NCBI GenBank assembly: GCA_009801015.1
Contig: VHZZ01001603.1
Location: forward strand, 41,856-69,358
Reading direction: 5' to 3'
Length of the DNA stretch: 27,503 bases
Origin: Silene noctiflora
Taxonomy: Eukaryota; Streptophyta; Magnoliopsida; Caryophyllales; Caryophyllaceae
Part shown: piece after piece, positions 8,901-19,259 of the stretch
Layout of the letters: the number at the start of each line of letters is the position of its first letter
Numbering within the stretch: the first letter of the stretch is position 1
Notes under the pieces: model-generated
Told to the model about the DNA's origin: nothing
What the model saw: the letters and a program-made list of their open reading frames with translations, nothing else
Databases searched by the model: none
Translations under genes and position numbers: made by a program

Positions 8901-11900
8901 TGGACTACGCAGCATAAAATACACATATTGGGGTGGTGGCTCTAAATTAAAGACGCTACTTGAAGTGGTGGTTATTTCCCTTAACCAGCTTCCGAAAATC
9001 CAATCCTACGTAGACTCTAGTTCACTGAGTACTTTGTAACGAGCCATTTTGCTCATTTTTTTTTTTTATATTTCAGCATTATTTCAAAAAATTAATTGAA
9101 AAATAAACACATATTTTTATGTGGAAATTTTAAATACTTGCATTAGGAATTTAGGATGCATGGAAATTAATCTATGTCAAACGTCTGTCTTACGTTTTAT
9201 GTGAACGGAAACAGGAGCACTGAATGGGGAGATCATGTAACATTGCAGGCTGCTGCTGACTCGGTGAGCAAATTTAATTTCCATATCAAGCGTTATTCTT
9301 CATAATGATTCTAGAAAAGGTGGTTATGCCTTTAGATTTGTGACAGTTGTCGCGAATATTGGGCTTCTTGAGTTAAAGCTGCTGAATTCTTGTTGTGGCG
9401 CTTATAACTGATATTGCGACAGTCGAATATTGAAACATTTGGTAGTTTATTGGTAGGTCTACGTGTCTAACTAGTTCTAGCCTTCTAGGGCTTGAATAAT
9501 GACAAAATAACAAATAAAAATTAAAGGAAGCAAAATTTAAAATATAGACCAGTTCTAACTTGCGTTCCTAGAGTTCCTCGGCCGAATGTGGGAACGTCTG
9601 TCTACAGCACCACTCACACAGGTAGCATAGCAAAATCAATTCCATTGCAAATCAGAATTCAGAAAACTAAGCGTGAATAGAGGGAAAGGGGATGTATATT
9701 TTAAAAAATTGTACTAATATTTTTAGCTTTTCATAATCTATAAATAGAGACCACATTTGATATATTTTGATTCTATTCATCTTCTCCACTCACTAATATC
9801 TAAAATTTCTAATCATAAAAACTACAAACTTTAAAAAATTCACAATTACAATACGATGTTAATCTCAACCTATTTTAAAATTTTGGATAAAATTTATATT
9901 GATTTTTCCACATTTTTTCTGGATAGAGTTTGTAAGTAGGTTAAGCTAGGTCTTCATAAATAAAACATAAAAAAATGAGAAGTGTGGTTTGTAAGTAGGT
10001 TAAGAGAAAGAAGCTAACTAGGACTGCAGGAACAACGGATAAACATAGTTATGCTTGTTTTACTGCTTTATGCAAGCTAAACGATGGTGTTTAGATAGTG
10101 CAATTTGAATCTTATTTCTTCTGCCTGGATTTTGATCAGCAAAGTTCAGGTCAGCTACGGGTTGGTTTGGGTCAATCCAGATTTCGGGTATTCTTGAGTC
10201 GGGTTTTGGGCCAAATGGTGCGGGACTGCGGGTTAGACCAATTACCAATTGCCGCAACAATTATGCATGATCTAGCTGTCGCCACGTGCACTCGTGAATC
10301 TTAGTTTAAAAAAGCGCGCCTTGAGTGCGCCTAAGGCGTGCCTTGGATGAGGCACTAGCCAAAACCCCTCGGTGCATTTTAGGTGCGCCTTTTAGACAAG
10401 GCTCACCTAACAAGGCTAACTAGTACACACTTTCCATATCTTTTAGACATGGCTCACCATTTGTTTTCCCCATTATTGGCAACTTTACTCCTTGACATGT
10501 TAGCCAACTTGAAAACTCCTAAAAAAGCTATTGTTGCCAAAAAAAGTATTTGGAAATTACAAATTTGTTATTAAAAATAGGGCGCCTCGCGTCCAAAAGG
10601 CGCGCGCCTTCGCCTTGCGCTTTGCACCTCATCGCCTTGGCCCCTTAGCGCCTCGGTGCGCCTTGCGCATTTTCAAACTAAGTCGTGAATCGACATGAAC
10701 ATAGAGAGAGCTGTAGATTATCTTAATCTCTTATGCTGCCACCTTTAGGTGCAGAGTTCTTATGTACTACTCTATCTTCCAACTCTTTACTTGCTTTCCT
10801 TAACCTAGTCGGTTTTGGGAATTCATTATTAGTAATAAAGGAGTCAAGTTCCCATTTTTAAAAGTATGATATAATTTATCCCTTGTGGTGCATATGTTTG
10901 ACGAATGATTGCTGATTTCATCTTTTTTTTTCTCTGAAATTTACATGCTCCTGTGAAATTTTACTTGAGTGACATACAACGCTCTTACAAATGGCGGGAT
11001 AAGGGGGGCTACGTACATCTGACCCTTCCTTACCTTGTCAGTTAGGGAGGCCAGGAGCCTTTGAGGCAGCACGGTAATATTGTTGTTGACATACAATGCT
11101 CATTTCTGCAGTATGGTGTGAAGATATTTCTGATGACTTCATTCAAAGAGACCTGCTACATGGAGATAATTCCTAAAGTTCAAATGTCAAAACGAAGTGA
11201 GTAATGTAACCTTAGGGTCTTCATTTTGAGGCCAATCATCTTTTCTTCATCTTAATATTGATCTTGTGCGACAATTCCCTTCTTTTTTGGTAGTGCTGAC
11301 CTCAAATTATGTCAGATGACACCAAATTATTTTTGACAAAGACTTTGTTGTTACTGCTGAGGGATGAAAGTTAGATTGCAGTAGTTGAGTTCATTGTCCT
11401 TTGACTGTTTGATTGATACTTGCAAATTTGCACATTTATTGCAAGTCATTTGAAAGGTTGTCAACTTTTTCCTTAGGGTTCCTTCTTACACATCTTATTG
11501 TTCATCTCCTTTAAGTCAGTTCCTGCGTTGTTTGGTATTGATTTGTTTGTGGTGCTGGTACTCCACCGTGGATACTCATCACTTACTTTGAGAGAATGTG
11601 GTAATTAAATACAGTACGTTGCAGAGAATTTTACTTAAAGAGTACTAGGTCAATACATGTCCCCCCTAACGACGACTAATGACTAATTGTTTGCAACTTA
11701 TACGAAAATCTATTTTTTACTGCAAAAAAAAAAAGGTGTAATATCTACTAGTGCCAATCCTAGTAATTTTGGAAAGAAGGGAGCATACTTAAGTGATACG
11801 GGTTATTAGTTTCTGGACAGGAAGAGTTCTCATTTTTTGTTTCCCGACCTTTTTTTATGCAGTCATCTTACTAAGCTTTTGGGCAGAAGTGCACTACAAC

Positions 11901-12434
11901 TCGATCTATCCACAAGGAGGTAATTTTCATGTCATCTCATTAATGGTTCAATTTGCCAATATTATTTTTTAAGCGGTTGCTGGCTTGCTACTGCTGTCTG
12001 TGTGCTATATGAAGAAACAAATAGGAGTAGCCATTTAAATTTATGTGACAATTAGGTAACCATTTTTTTACAAATCTTTTGACGGTATAACATGATCTAT
12101 ATGCTATGAAACATTTGAACACCAAATATAAAAAAAAAATCTGTGTTCTACTGTGTGTCAAAAAGGGGGTTACATTTTATTGAAAATACATTGCTCAGAA
12201 ACTTCGGTGGATTTTGTGAATAATGAGTAAATGTTGCATTATTAGTTCGAAGAAAAGGTGATATTTTTCGCAAGGCCACTGAAATGCTTATATTTAATGA
12301 TTTCTCCATTTCTGTAGAAAGTTGAGCTTCTTCACATAAAAAGTGTGATGACCAGATGGTGGTTTTGAGATGCAGATTTGCCTCCCTGTGAAACAGAACG
12401 CAAGAAGAGCTGGTGGCCGTTTGGAAATAATTGA
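5924..12434 (+). CDS. OTU-family cysteine deubiquitinase (OTU9/OTU10-like), 10 coding exons, 341 aa
   Basis: Exons: 5924-6251, 6361-6530, 6835-6908, 7223-7277, 7959-8033, 8376-8449, 9215-9263, 11112-11196, 11863-11919, 12376-12434. Every intron is GT-AG, the phases close, and the sum is 1026 nt. The first third (about residues 1-185) is an acidic, low-complexity leader with many Asp, Tyr, Ser and Gln. The OTU fold follows. Its catalytic loop is QGDGNCQFRAL (Asp205, Cys208), split by an intron right after CQ. The middle has EFYEGYVPMEYGEYLKKM and WGDHVTLQAAAD, and the end has FWAEVHYNSIYP with catalytic His314. The protein ends in a basic/Trp tail (ERKKSWWPFGNN). Family knowledge: OTU enzymes cleave ubiquitin chains, and Arabidopsis OTU9/OTU10 are of similar size (about 350 aa). 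Substrate and linkage preference cannot be read here. The start is the first ATG after the leader acceptor at 5898. Residue-level paralogue assignment is uncertain. Confidence 0.93.
7431..7712. repeat. 138-bp tandem duplication inside OTU intron 4
   Basis: Two adjacent copies (7431-7568 and 7569 to about 7712) start with agtaaactgat and contain ggtgtgtttcttttgacta, agtagcagtcatt and caatcctcaatgc. They end in a tacacaag...gtatatcag stretch. They differ by a handful of substitutions and small indels, so the duplication is fairly recent. It lies wholly in the intron between 7277 and 7959 and leaves both splice sites intact. Open frames on the opposite strand here merely reflect the duplication. 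Confidence 0.9.
8069..8288. mobile_element. Stowaway-like MITE in OTU intron 5
   Basis: The right end, ggaacaataaagtgaa followed by taggagggagta, is a classic Stowaway terminus next to a TA. Inside it are the gaaatagggaa repeats and ttccttttatcacta typical of this class of short elements. The left end is much worn; I place it near the tatttcctcattagtca stretch, so that boundary is approximate. An internal 15-bp direct repeat (tttggaccacacaaa) occurs near 8150 and 8190. There is no coding content. Confidence 0.5.
9264..11111 (+). other. Large intron 7 of the OTU gene (1848 bp)
   Basis: This is the longest coding intron of the gene. It holds an AT-rich block (9690-10010) with a promoter-like ctataaatagag sequence at about 9738. 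Next come a patch rich in gggt words (10130-10235), the hAT-like element at 10300-10682, and a GC-richer patch (10990-11070) that resembles debris of a dispersed repeat but that I cannot name. The donor is tcg|gtgagc and the acceptor ctgcag. Its bulk is explained by insertions rather than by coding sequence. Confidence 0.6.
10300..10682. mobile_element. hAT-like non-autonomous element with exact 8-bp target-site duplication
   Basis: The left end begins cttagttt, then aaaa and gcgc. The reverse complement of the right end begins cttagttt, then gaaaa and tgcgc, so the terminal inverted repeats agree over about 20 bp with few mismatches. The same 8-mer, tcgtgaat, flanks both sides (10292-10299 and 10683-10690), as expected for hAT-superfamily insertion. 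The subterminal zones are crowded with gcgcctt/aaggcgc words on both arms, far GC-richer than the surroundings, and an AT-rich centre lies between. No transposase reading is visible. It sits in intron 7 of the OTU gene. Confidence 0.75.
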
Positions 12435-12569
12435 TCTAACTCACGTTGTGTATAGTTATAGCTTTGGATGGAAACATTTGCTTCATATATCCAATATTAT
12501 TCTTTGATTATACGTCTCTGTTACTTGGACGGAGATAATTGTGTAGGTGATCGGAATAATATTTGACAT

Positions 12570-12685
12570 AATGCTTACATGTATGATGGATGTACTCGTA
12601 GTAGTAAACTAGTAATAGTTGTTGTAATGCTTACTTGTATGATGTACTCGTACTCTCGTAGTAGTAAACTAGTAATAGTTGTTGT
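12570..12685. repeat. Two-copy tandem repeat of 56-60 bp
   Basis: Copy one (12570-12625) and copy two (12626-12685) share aatgctta, tgtatgat, gatgtactcgta and the identical tail gtagtaaactagtaatagtt. Copy two carries a short extra tactctcg. The repeat begins about 135 bp after the OTU stop codon, so it may fall within the 3' UTR of that transcript. Confidence 0.85.
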
Positions 12686-13166
12686 AAACTACAGAGTAGG
12701 CGTGCTTTTTTGTTTAGCATGCCTTAATTTCCAAAGACACTAGAATAATGACATATTGTGGATACGAGATGCCCCTCTCTTAACTGGTTGTATAATATTG
12801 TTGACTTCATTTCAACTTACATGTAAGACATGAAGTCGGAACAGTGTTTTTCGGTGTTTTAGAACTTAGAAGGATAGTGTTGCGGTTTAAGTGGGTTGTG
12901 TTCGAGGTTTCGAAAAGGAGTGTGGTTCAATGAGCATGTAGTGGGCTAAGAGGGTGACGACCGACAGCATGCAGGAAAAGGTAACAACCAGTGATGGGCA
13001 GGAGAAGGCGATAGCCGATGAAGGGGTAGCATCGGAGGTACCGCTAGGTAGTTGTGGTGGCAATGGTGATGGACTCTTAAGCTCACAAAGTCTAAAAAAT
13101 TGAACTTCTAACTCATCTTTTTTTCATTATGTCTTCCATTTCATTAAGATCTTCCTGTTTGACTTT

Positions 13167-13198
13167 TTAAGGTCAAAGTTCCAAAACTTTGACCTTAA
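13167..13198. repeat. Perfect 14-bp inverted repeat with 4-base loop
   Basis: The arm ttaaggtcaaagtt is followed by ccaa and then its exact reverse complement, aactttgaccttaa. Sequence to the right ends in an agaggaacatt...agagagtata stretch near 13232-13270 that looks like a worn Stowaway terminus. The hairpin may therefore be the centre of a decayed foldback element. A run of T does not follow, so it does not resemble a simple terminator. Confidence 0.7.
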
Positions 13199-13674
13199 AT
13201 ATATAGCAAAATCTTAAAAAAAAAGTATTATAATAAAAGAGGAACATTAGGTTGAATAGAAGAGAGTATATAATACCAATATATTTACACAAGTAACTAG
13301 ACAATCCTTCTGAAATTATAATTCACCAAAAAAATGTACAGTATTATATAAGTGCTTGGAACTGCGGTCAAAGTATCATCTTGAAGACCGTAAAAAGTCA
13401 AGCAGAAAGATCATAATGAAATTGAGGAAATATTACTTACTACATTGTTTCACTTTCAAAAAATATGACTACAAATACATTTTCGTAAAAAAATAAATAT
13501 AATATAACTATTAAATATTAAACCTTAACATTTACTCCTAGAAAAAAAAAAATGAACTATAATTTAAAATAAATGATATTGGAAAGAAGTAAAATATCCG
13601 CACGAGCTTTTGATACGAGTCTTGCTAAGTTTGAGATTCACATTTGAATACTCGAACAAGCTTTGCCTGAGCTC

Positions 13675-13680
13675 TATAAA
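13675..13680 (+). promoter_or_regulatory. Probable TATA box of CAP-G2
   Basis: The sequence ctctataaatcc places TATAAA 118 bases before the start codon at 13798. Transcription would then start near 13705-13712, giving a leader of roughly 85-95 bases that contains no earlier ATG and is rich in pyrimidines. Assignment is by position and consensus only. Confidence 0.5.
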
Positions 13681-13797
13681 TCCGAATTTAAACCGAACCG
13701 ATTTAAAGAACCTATCAAGCGAGCTAAACGCATTGGCATCTCATTCAAAATTCCCATTTCCTCATTTTCCCTCTCTACTCTTTCTATCTCTTCAACA

Positions 13798-16700
13798 ATG
13801 GAGAAAAGATTGCGTTCATCTCTCCAAAATTCTGCAGAATCATTTCTTGCATCCGCCATTAAACTCTCTCTTAAATCTGCTAAACCTTCTTTAAAAACCC
13901 TAATTCATAGCATTTCCCCTTCTTCTTCATCTGATCTTTCCACTTCCCTTCCTCTTTCTCTTCATTCCGCCATTTCTTCCTCAATTAATTCCTTCAAAAC
14001 CCCATCTAACCCTAAAACCCCACCTTCCCCCCCTTCCAAAAAACCCCGTAAATCGTCTCGAAACCCGGCTTTCAACTATGCTGAACAAACCCAACAAGCC
14101 CACCAAAAAACCCTTCTTCACAATCTTCAAATCTATGCCTACATTGCCTTACTTTGTGCCAAACACCCCAAGAAAGCGTTTTCACCCGACAATTTGTTCC
14201 CTGCTGTGAGGGAATTACATGATAATTTGATCCTTTTCGAGTCGGATACGGGTTTATTGACTGAAATATCTAATTTGTGTGAGGAGTGGTGGAAGGAAGG
14301 GCTTGATGGGAGGGCATTGTTAATATCTCAATTCCTTCCGTTTCTCGTTTCGAGGTCGTTAACATTGACGAAAAAGGTGGATGTGCATAGGGTTTGTGTG
14401 CTAAGGGATGCATTTGAGTTATTTGATTTCGAGGATGAAAGCATAGAGGACTTGAAATTCTTACTAATTAGATGTGTGATCACTCCATTGTACTTGAATA
14501 CCGACGATGGAAGGCGGTTTATCGCCTTTTTGTTCAGGTTAAGCCCTCAACTCTTGAAGGAAGTGTTGGCCATGATCAAGTCACAAATCCCTTTTGGAAG
14601 GAAGTCAATGTTGGAAGCTTATGGTGACATTTTGTTTCAAGGTTGGAAGAGTGTAAATGCTGATTTTCGGGTCGAGATTGAAGACGGGTTTTTGCAGGGT
14701 TTGATTGAGGGTGCTACATTGGCTTCTTCTGCTACTTTTGCTGCCTCTATTCGTCGGGTTTTAGGAGGGTTTATTAATCAAAGGACTACTGATGGTGTTG
14801 AGAAGCTCCTTTTTCGCCTTGCTGAGCCTTTGATTTTTCGGTCCTTGCAGGTAATTTGAACACTTCTTGATAAGCTTCCTTAATTCGCTTGTACATAATG
14901 GACTGTATATTTAGATATATTTCGTCAGAGCTGTGTATTTTTGGTGTTTTTTACGTGCTTCGTGTGGATTATCATAACAAAGAAATGAACTTTTGCACTT
15001 GGTGCAAGGTTGTAAGTAGATTTTGCTCATAGTTTTTTTGAAATTTAAAAGCATTTCAGCTTGAAAAGATAGGAGACTATTATCTGTTAATTAGTGTGCT
15101 TGGTCTAATCAAGAATAGCAAAAAGACTTAGGATGTGGACCAATACTGCTCGATACATGGAGCGAAAGCAAATTTTGAACTTGGCGCGGGGGTGTGACTA
15201 GAATGCTGATCACATTGGTCAAATTTGGGAATGATTTAGCTTATATTGGTTGTTCAAAGGGCGCCGCGCAGGGCCATGTTTGAAAATGATTTTCATGCTA
15301 TCCTAGCGGCATATCTTAATAAGGCCGACTATATCTTTAATCAAGTGATCTGGGTGCATATTTTTGTAACTGCTCATTCAGAACGTAACTGAGAGTGCCT
15401 TGAGTGAAAATGTGGAATAGGAGGGGTTCTGTGTGTAAAGTGCCTTTAACTGCACCAGTCAATTGGAAAGTTGATTAGGGATATGCACCGTTTGTTAACA
15501 TATCAAGAATCTGGTTTTGCGTTAAGTTTTGACAATAACTTGAAATCCTGTTGGCAAATGCAGGTTGCAAATTCAAATGTTCGTCAAAATGCACTTCACT
15601 TACTTCTAGACTTGTTTCCTCTTGAAGATCCTGATGCTTCAAAGGAGGCTAAGGACACATTACTTGACAAAGAATTCTTCTTGCTCGAGAAACTTCTTAA
15701 AGATGATTGCCCTGAAGTGAGGGTAGTGGCAGTGGAAGGATGTTGTCGTATCCTTCGTTTGTTTTGGGAGATCATTCCATCTTCTACAATTACGAAAATA
15801 CTAACTATCATTTTTGATGATATGTGTCATGATATAAGCAATGAGGTTAGACTTTCGACTTTGAATGGTATAATATATTTGATGGGCAATCCTCAAGCAC
15901 ATGAAATCCTGAAAGTTCTTCTGCCAAGGTTGGGAAAAATGATATCGGATCCTGCTCTGCCTATTCGAATTGCTATTGCTGATCTTCTGCTGCTTGTTAT
16001 GGATATCCGCGGATTTCAATTTATCAAGGTAGAAAGAGCCAACTCAAATGCAAGATTAATACTCCCTCCCCCTCGCATTAAACTTTCCATTTTACCTTAT
16101 TTGGGTCAAAGCTTCAAATTTTGTTCGTAAATATTATAAAAATATTAAATTTAATAATATGATGCAAATTGTTTACCTTTATTATTATTGTCAAAAAAAC
16201 TTTCGCAAATTACAATTGTAACTAATTAATTATTATGTTAATACAAACATCTTGGACACTGCCTAATGTCAAATGAGATGTTTAATGTAAGATGGCGAGG
16301 GTATGAAGCTTCTGCCTCGTTTACTTCTTATTTCGAATTTATTAATGTTGTTCTGTTTCTATAGGTGGTCAATCTGGACGTTCTCTTGAGTACCCTTGCA
16401 GATGATCAACCAGCTGTTGCTCAAAAGATCACACAACTACTTATACCTTCATACTTCCCGTCAAAAGTCAACGTCTCAGATGCATGCTCTCGCGTTCTGA
16501 CATTAATAAAAAGGTCTCCTATGGCCGGTGCAAGGTTCTGTGAGTTTGCTCCATCAGAAGGAGCGTCTTCAAAGTCTGTCATGGAACTTGTCAAGATTCT
16601 TATTCATGTAATCCTGTCCTCTAATGAACTTGATGTGAACTACACCAAGGGAATCTTTGTTGCTTTAGGGCACCTTTGTAGAAACTTGGTTAATGAGCCA

Positions 16701-19259
16701 TCTACTAGAGAAGTTCTAAAAGAAATGTTTTCTGGTGAAAAAATGAAAGGTCTCTTGTCAGCTGCCTTGCTTGGGGATTGTCAATCGAGATTATTTGATA
16801 TTGTTTCTCTTGTTTCTCCAACCGGTGTAAGTGGGCTGCTTGAAGAATGTATAGATGTAGTCACAAATTGTAAAGGTTTGTCTATGAATTGTGAAAGGCA
16901 AGCTGAAGTTCGTTCCGCCCATAAACTAGCTTTGACTTGCAACTGGTTTGACAGTATGTTTGAGGCTGTATCGAGGCTTTTGCAAGATGCTGCCGTTGGG
17001 TGCAACAATTTGTTCGGGATTGAAATACCTAGGGATATAGCTCTGTCTTCTAAGCGGAAGAAAGGCAAGATGCCGAAAATGCCGAAGAAATTCAAGTCTG
17101 CTGATGGGAAAGGAGCATTAGTGCTCAAAGATAGTTACCATATTGCTGTTGGACTAGCATGGCAAGTTAAAGATTTGTTGGCGTCTAAAATCAGCAGAAA
17201 AGCTATGTTCAAATCTAAGGCTTTAGAAGCTGTTGTTCTAGCCTTAAAAGTGATTTCAGAAGCAAGCATTGCACATAGTTTCTGTTGCGATTTTATGGAT
17301 TCATCACTGATTGATTCATATATGGCTCTTTCTATGTATATGACCCTTCAAAATATCAATGTTAGCGATGTTGATGACCACAACAATGATGATACTGACA
17401 CAAATCCTGGCTTATCAGTGAAGGCAAGTCCATAATCTTCATGTCTATTTATGATGACATGCAATCTGAAGTTATGTTCACCTGTATGTGTATGATGTCA
17501 ATATGTTCCTCAATGCTTTCTAAATCTGAGTCTCCGAGTTCTTAATATTTGTTTTCCCCACAAAAACGGAAAGGAGTAAGGAAATAGAGTGTCACTTTAT
17601 TGTTGGTTCAGGTGGTATTAGAAACTCAGTTCTCTGTACTCTTCTTTTTATTTGAGTAATTTAGTGTTTCATCAAGTCTCATGCATGACTGCTGCTTGAA
17701 GTTGTTGTCATTGATTACTTAATCTATTTCAGGGAACAAAAGTGGACGTAACATTAAGTCATCTGCTTAGCTGCACGGAAAAAATGCTTAATGATGGGGG
17801 CCTGGCAAAATTTGGGTCACTGTCATCAGAATGTAAGTTATGCAGCAACAATGCTATCCAAATTCAAAGACAAAAGCAACCAGACTCTAATGGAGATGGC
17901 TTGGGATCAGATGATGACGGTAAGAAAAATGTAGTATGGTTGTGTGCTTTGTATTTTACTGACATAATATGGTTGCTGGCTTGAGGTGACCTCTTTCCTA
18001 CATTTATTGCTCGGGTTTAAACACTTAATTTTGAGACATTGTTTTTCTTTTCACGCATACAAAAACTTATACCAGTATGAGACAATTGTATGCATTACAA
18101 TCAAGCCATTCTATGTCGTATTGTTAATGGTTTAGACGTTTAGTTGTATGCGCTCAATTATCTCATAAGATTCACTGGATTAGAAATTTACAAGTATATG
18201 ACACAAGCATGTATCTGTGTATTAAACTTGGCTCCATTCTTGTAGTTGTCTATCAGTCCATAATCTCAGAAGGGCTTATTTTTTGTAGGAATTCCGTTTG
18301 CATACCGAAAAAGAATGTTAAACTTTGTGAAGATTTGCACCACTATTCTAAAGTTCATCGTCGACGCTGCAACAATGAATCTCCTTTCGGACAACCAAGA
18401 CAGGTGTTTGAAATTCACATCTGCATATATACAGAATATGATCTCCATGTTCAAGAGATGTTATAATGATGAACTGAAGTTTGAGGACGCACAACTCCGA
18501 GAAATCCACGTCTGCTTAAAGAGTTCTTTCACTTATGCAGTCAAGTTGGTCAATGTCTTTCTAGCAAGTATCAGTGAAAACTCACCAGCTCCCCCAGAAA
18601 TTTATGAAGTTTCCAACAGTCTTCTTGATCTGATAGCTTCGGTAGAATTACACTGTGGGTCAAATTATGCAGCACGTTTAGTCACTTTAGCTAAGCAGTG
18701 GCTGCCTGATATAATTCTAGGGTTAGGATCAAGGTGCATTTTAAACCAATCATTGGAAGAAAATATATCTTTTCACCTATCTAGTGATGGTGAAATGCTC
18801 CTTCATCCATGGTTAATAATCCTTGGTAATCTCGAGGTTCGTGAAATGAGACGACTTGACTCGAGTCAAGAGGAAGATGAGGAACCCGCGGAGGAGGGGA
18901 AATTCCCGGCATTTGAGAAGTTAGTTGGAATGATGGTTCATCTATTACGAAGGAATTATGAGGTATTAGACGGGGTTGGACTAGTCTTTCTCCTTGGCTG
19001 TGCGACAGGGTTGCAAAGAAAGGAATTTGATGTAGTTCTTGGACTTGTGCGTTTTGTGTTTGCGAAATTGGTGGGTCCAAATGTCGCTCAGTTAGGGAAG
19101 CTCAATATGATGACGGAGTTTATACAGGAGTTGTACCCTCAAGTTGAAAGTCGAATTGAGGAAGTAGAGAACGGTGAAGGCTTGGAAGAACTTGTTAGCG
19201 TCAAAGCATTGCTAGAGCCTGTCTGGTCGTATTTGTGTGAAACTAGAGGCGTTGAATGA
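13798..19259 (+). CDS. CAP-G2: Condensin II complex subunit G2 (CAP-G2/HEB1-like), 5 exons, 1244 aa
   Basis: Exons: 13798-14850, 15564-16028, 16365-17423, 17733-17919, 18289-19259. Phases close and the sum is 3735 nt. Non-SMC HEAT subunit of condensin II, which compacts and organises chromosomes. In Arabidopsis CAP-G2 is HEB1, tied to DNA-damage and boron tolerance (family knowledge). The N-terminus is Ser/Pro-rich with a basic KKPRKSSRN patch (81-89). The best-conserved part, about residues 352-560, has HEAT helices (PEVRVVAVEGCCRIL, FWEIIP, NEVRLSTLNGI, LLPRLGKMISD, LPIRIAIADLLL) and continues with LSTLADDQPAVAQKI. This matches the human CAP-G2 region (Condensin2nSMC domain). A basic stretch near 736-750 (KRKKGKMPKMPKKFK) may be a nuclear signal. 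An acidic run lies in the last exon. The length is close to animal and plant homologues (about 1150 aa). The start is the first ATG after the TATA box. Intron 3 appears to use a GC donor. Confidence 0.95.
16062..16301. mobile_element. Stowaway-like MITE in CAP-G2 intron 2
   Basis: The 240-bp element is bounded by TA on both sides. The left end reads ctccctccccctcgcatta then aactttccatttt. The reverse complement of the right end reads ccctcgccatc, then ttacattaaacatctcattt, which aligns well with it. The interior is very AT-rich. It fills most of the 336-bp intron 2, lying only about 33 bases after the donor and 63 before the acceptor, so the intron is largely made of the insertion. Confidence 0.65.
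17424..17732 (+). other. Probable GC-AG intron 3 of CAP-G2
   Basis: The exon boundary reads aag|gcaagt, the strong consensus for the minority U2-type GC donors, and the acceptor is tatttcag|gga. With it, reading passes in phase 0 from LSVK to GTKVDV. Reading straight on meets a stop within four codons (gca agt cca taa), so a donor before that point is required. The only GT nearby is six bases upstream (tca|gtgaag), also in phase 0 but a weaker match. Confidence 0.7.

Larger units (their letters stand above)
12435..13660. other. Intergenic spacer between the OTU and CAP-G2 genes
   Basis: Its first part must hold the 3' UTR and polyadenylation site of the OTU gene; I cannot place them firmly. 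It includes the tandem repeat at 12570-12685, a GC-richer purine-rich patch (about 12880-13075) without readable coding content, and a perfect hairpin at 13167-13198. AT-rich DNA leads up to the CAP-G2 promoter. Head-to-tail spacing between the two genes is about 1.3 kb. Confidence 0.6.

Noticed and set aside
8800-8960. Possible tRNA-derived SINE, from a gagttcaataccc word resembling a B box
   Set aside because: There is no matching A box at the right distance and no poly(A) or simple-repeat tail, so the match is too weak to call.
10098-10304. 68-residue plus-strand open frame and its antisense partner
   Set aside because: Both lie over a low-complexity gggt-rich patch next to the hAT-like element. 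Neither has a recognisable domain.
13610-13797. Upstream extension of the CAP-G2 first open frame (from about 13663) and an overlapping frame at 13610
   Set aside because: The extension has no ATG and overlaps the TATA box. The overlapping frame has no domain and lies across the leader. The first ATG after the TATA box, at 13798, fits the homologues.
15471-15563. ATG-started open frame running into CAP-G2 exon 2
   Set aside because: These bases precede a good tgcag acceptor at 15563 and add residues with no similarity to CAP-G2. They are intron 1.
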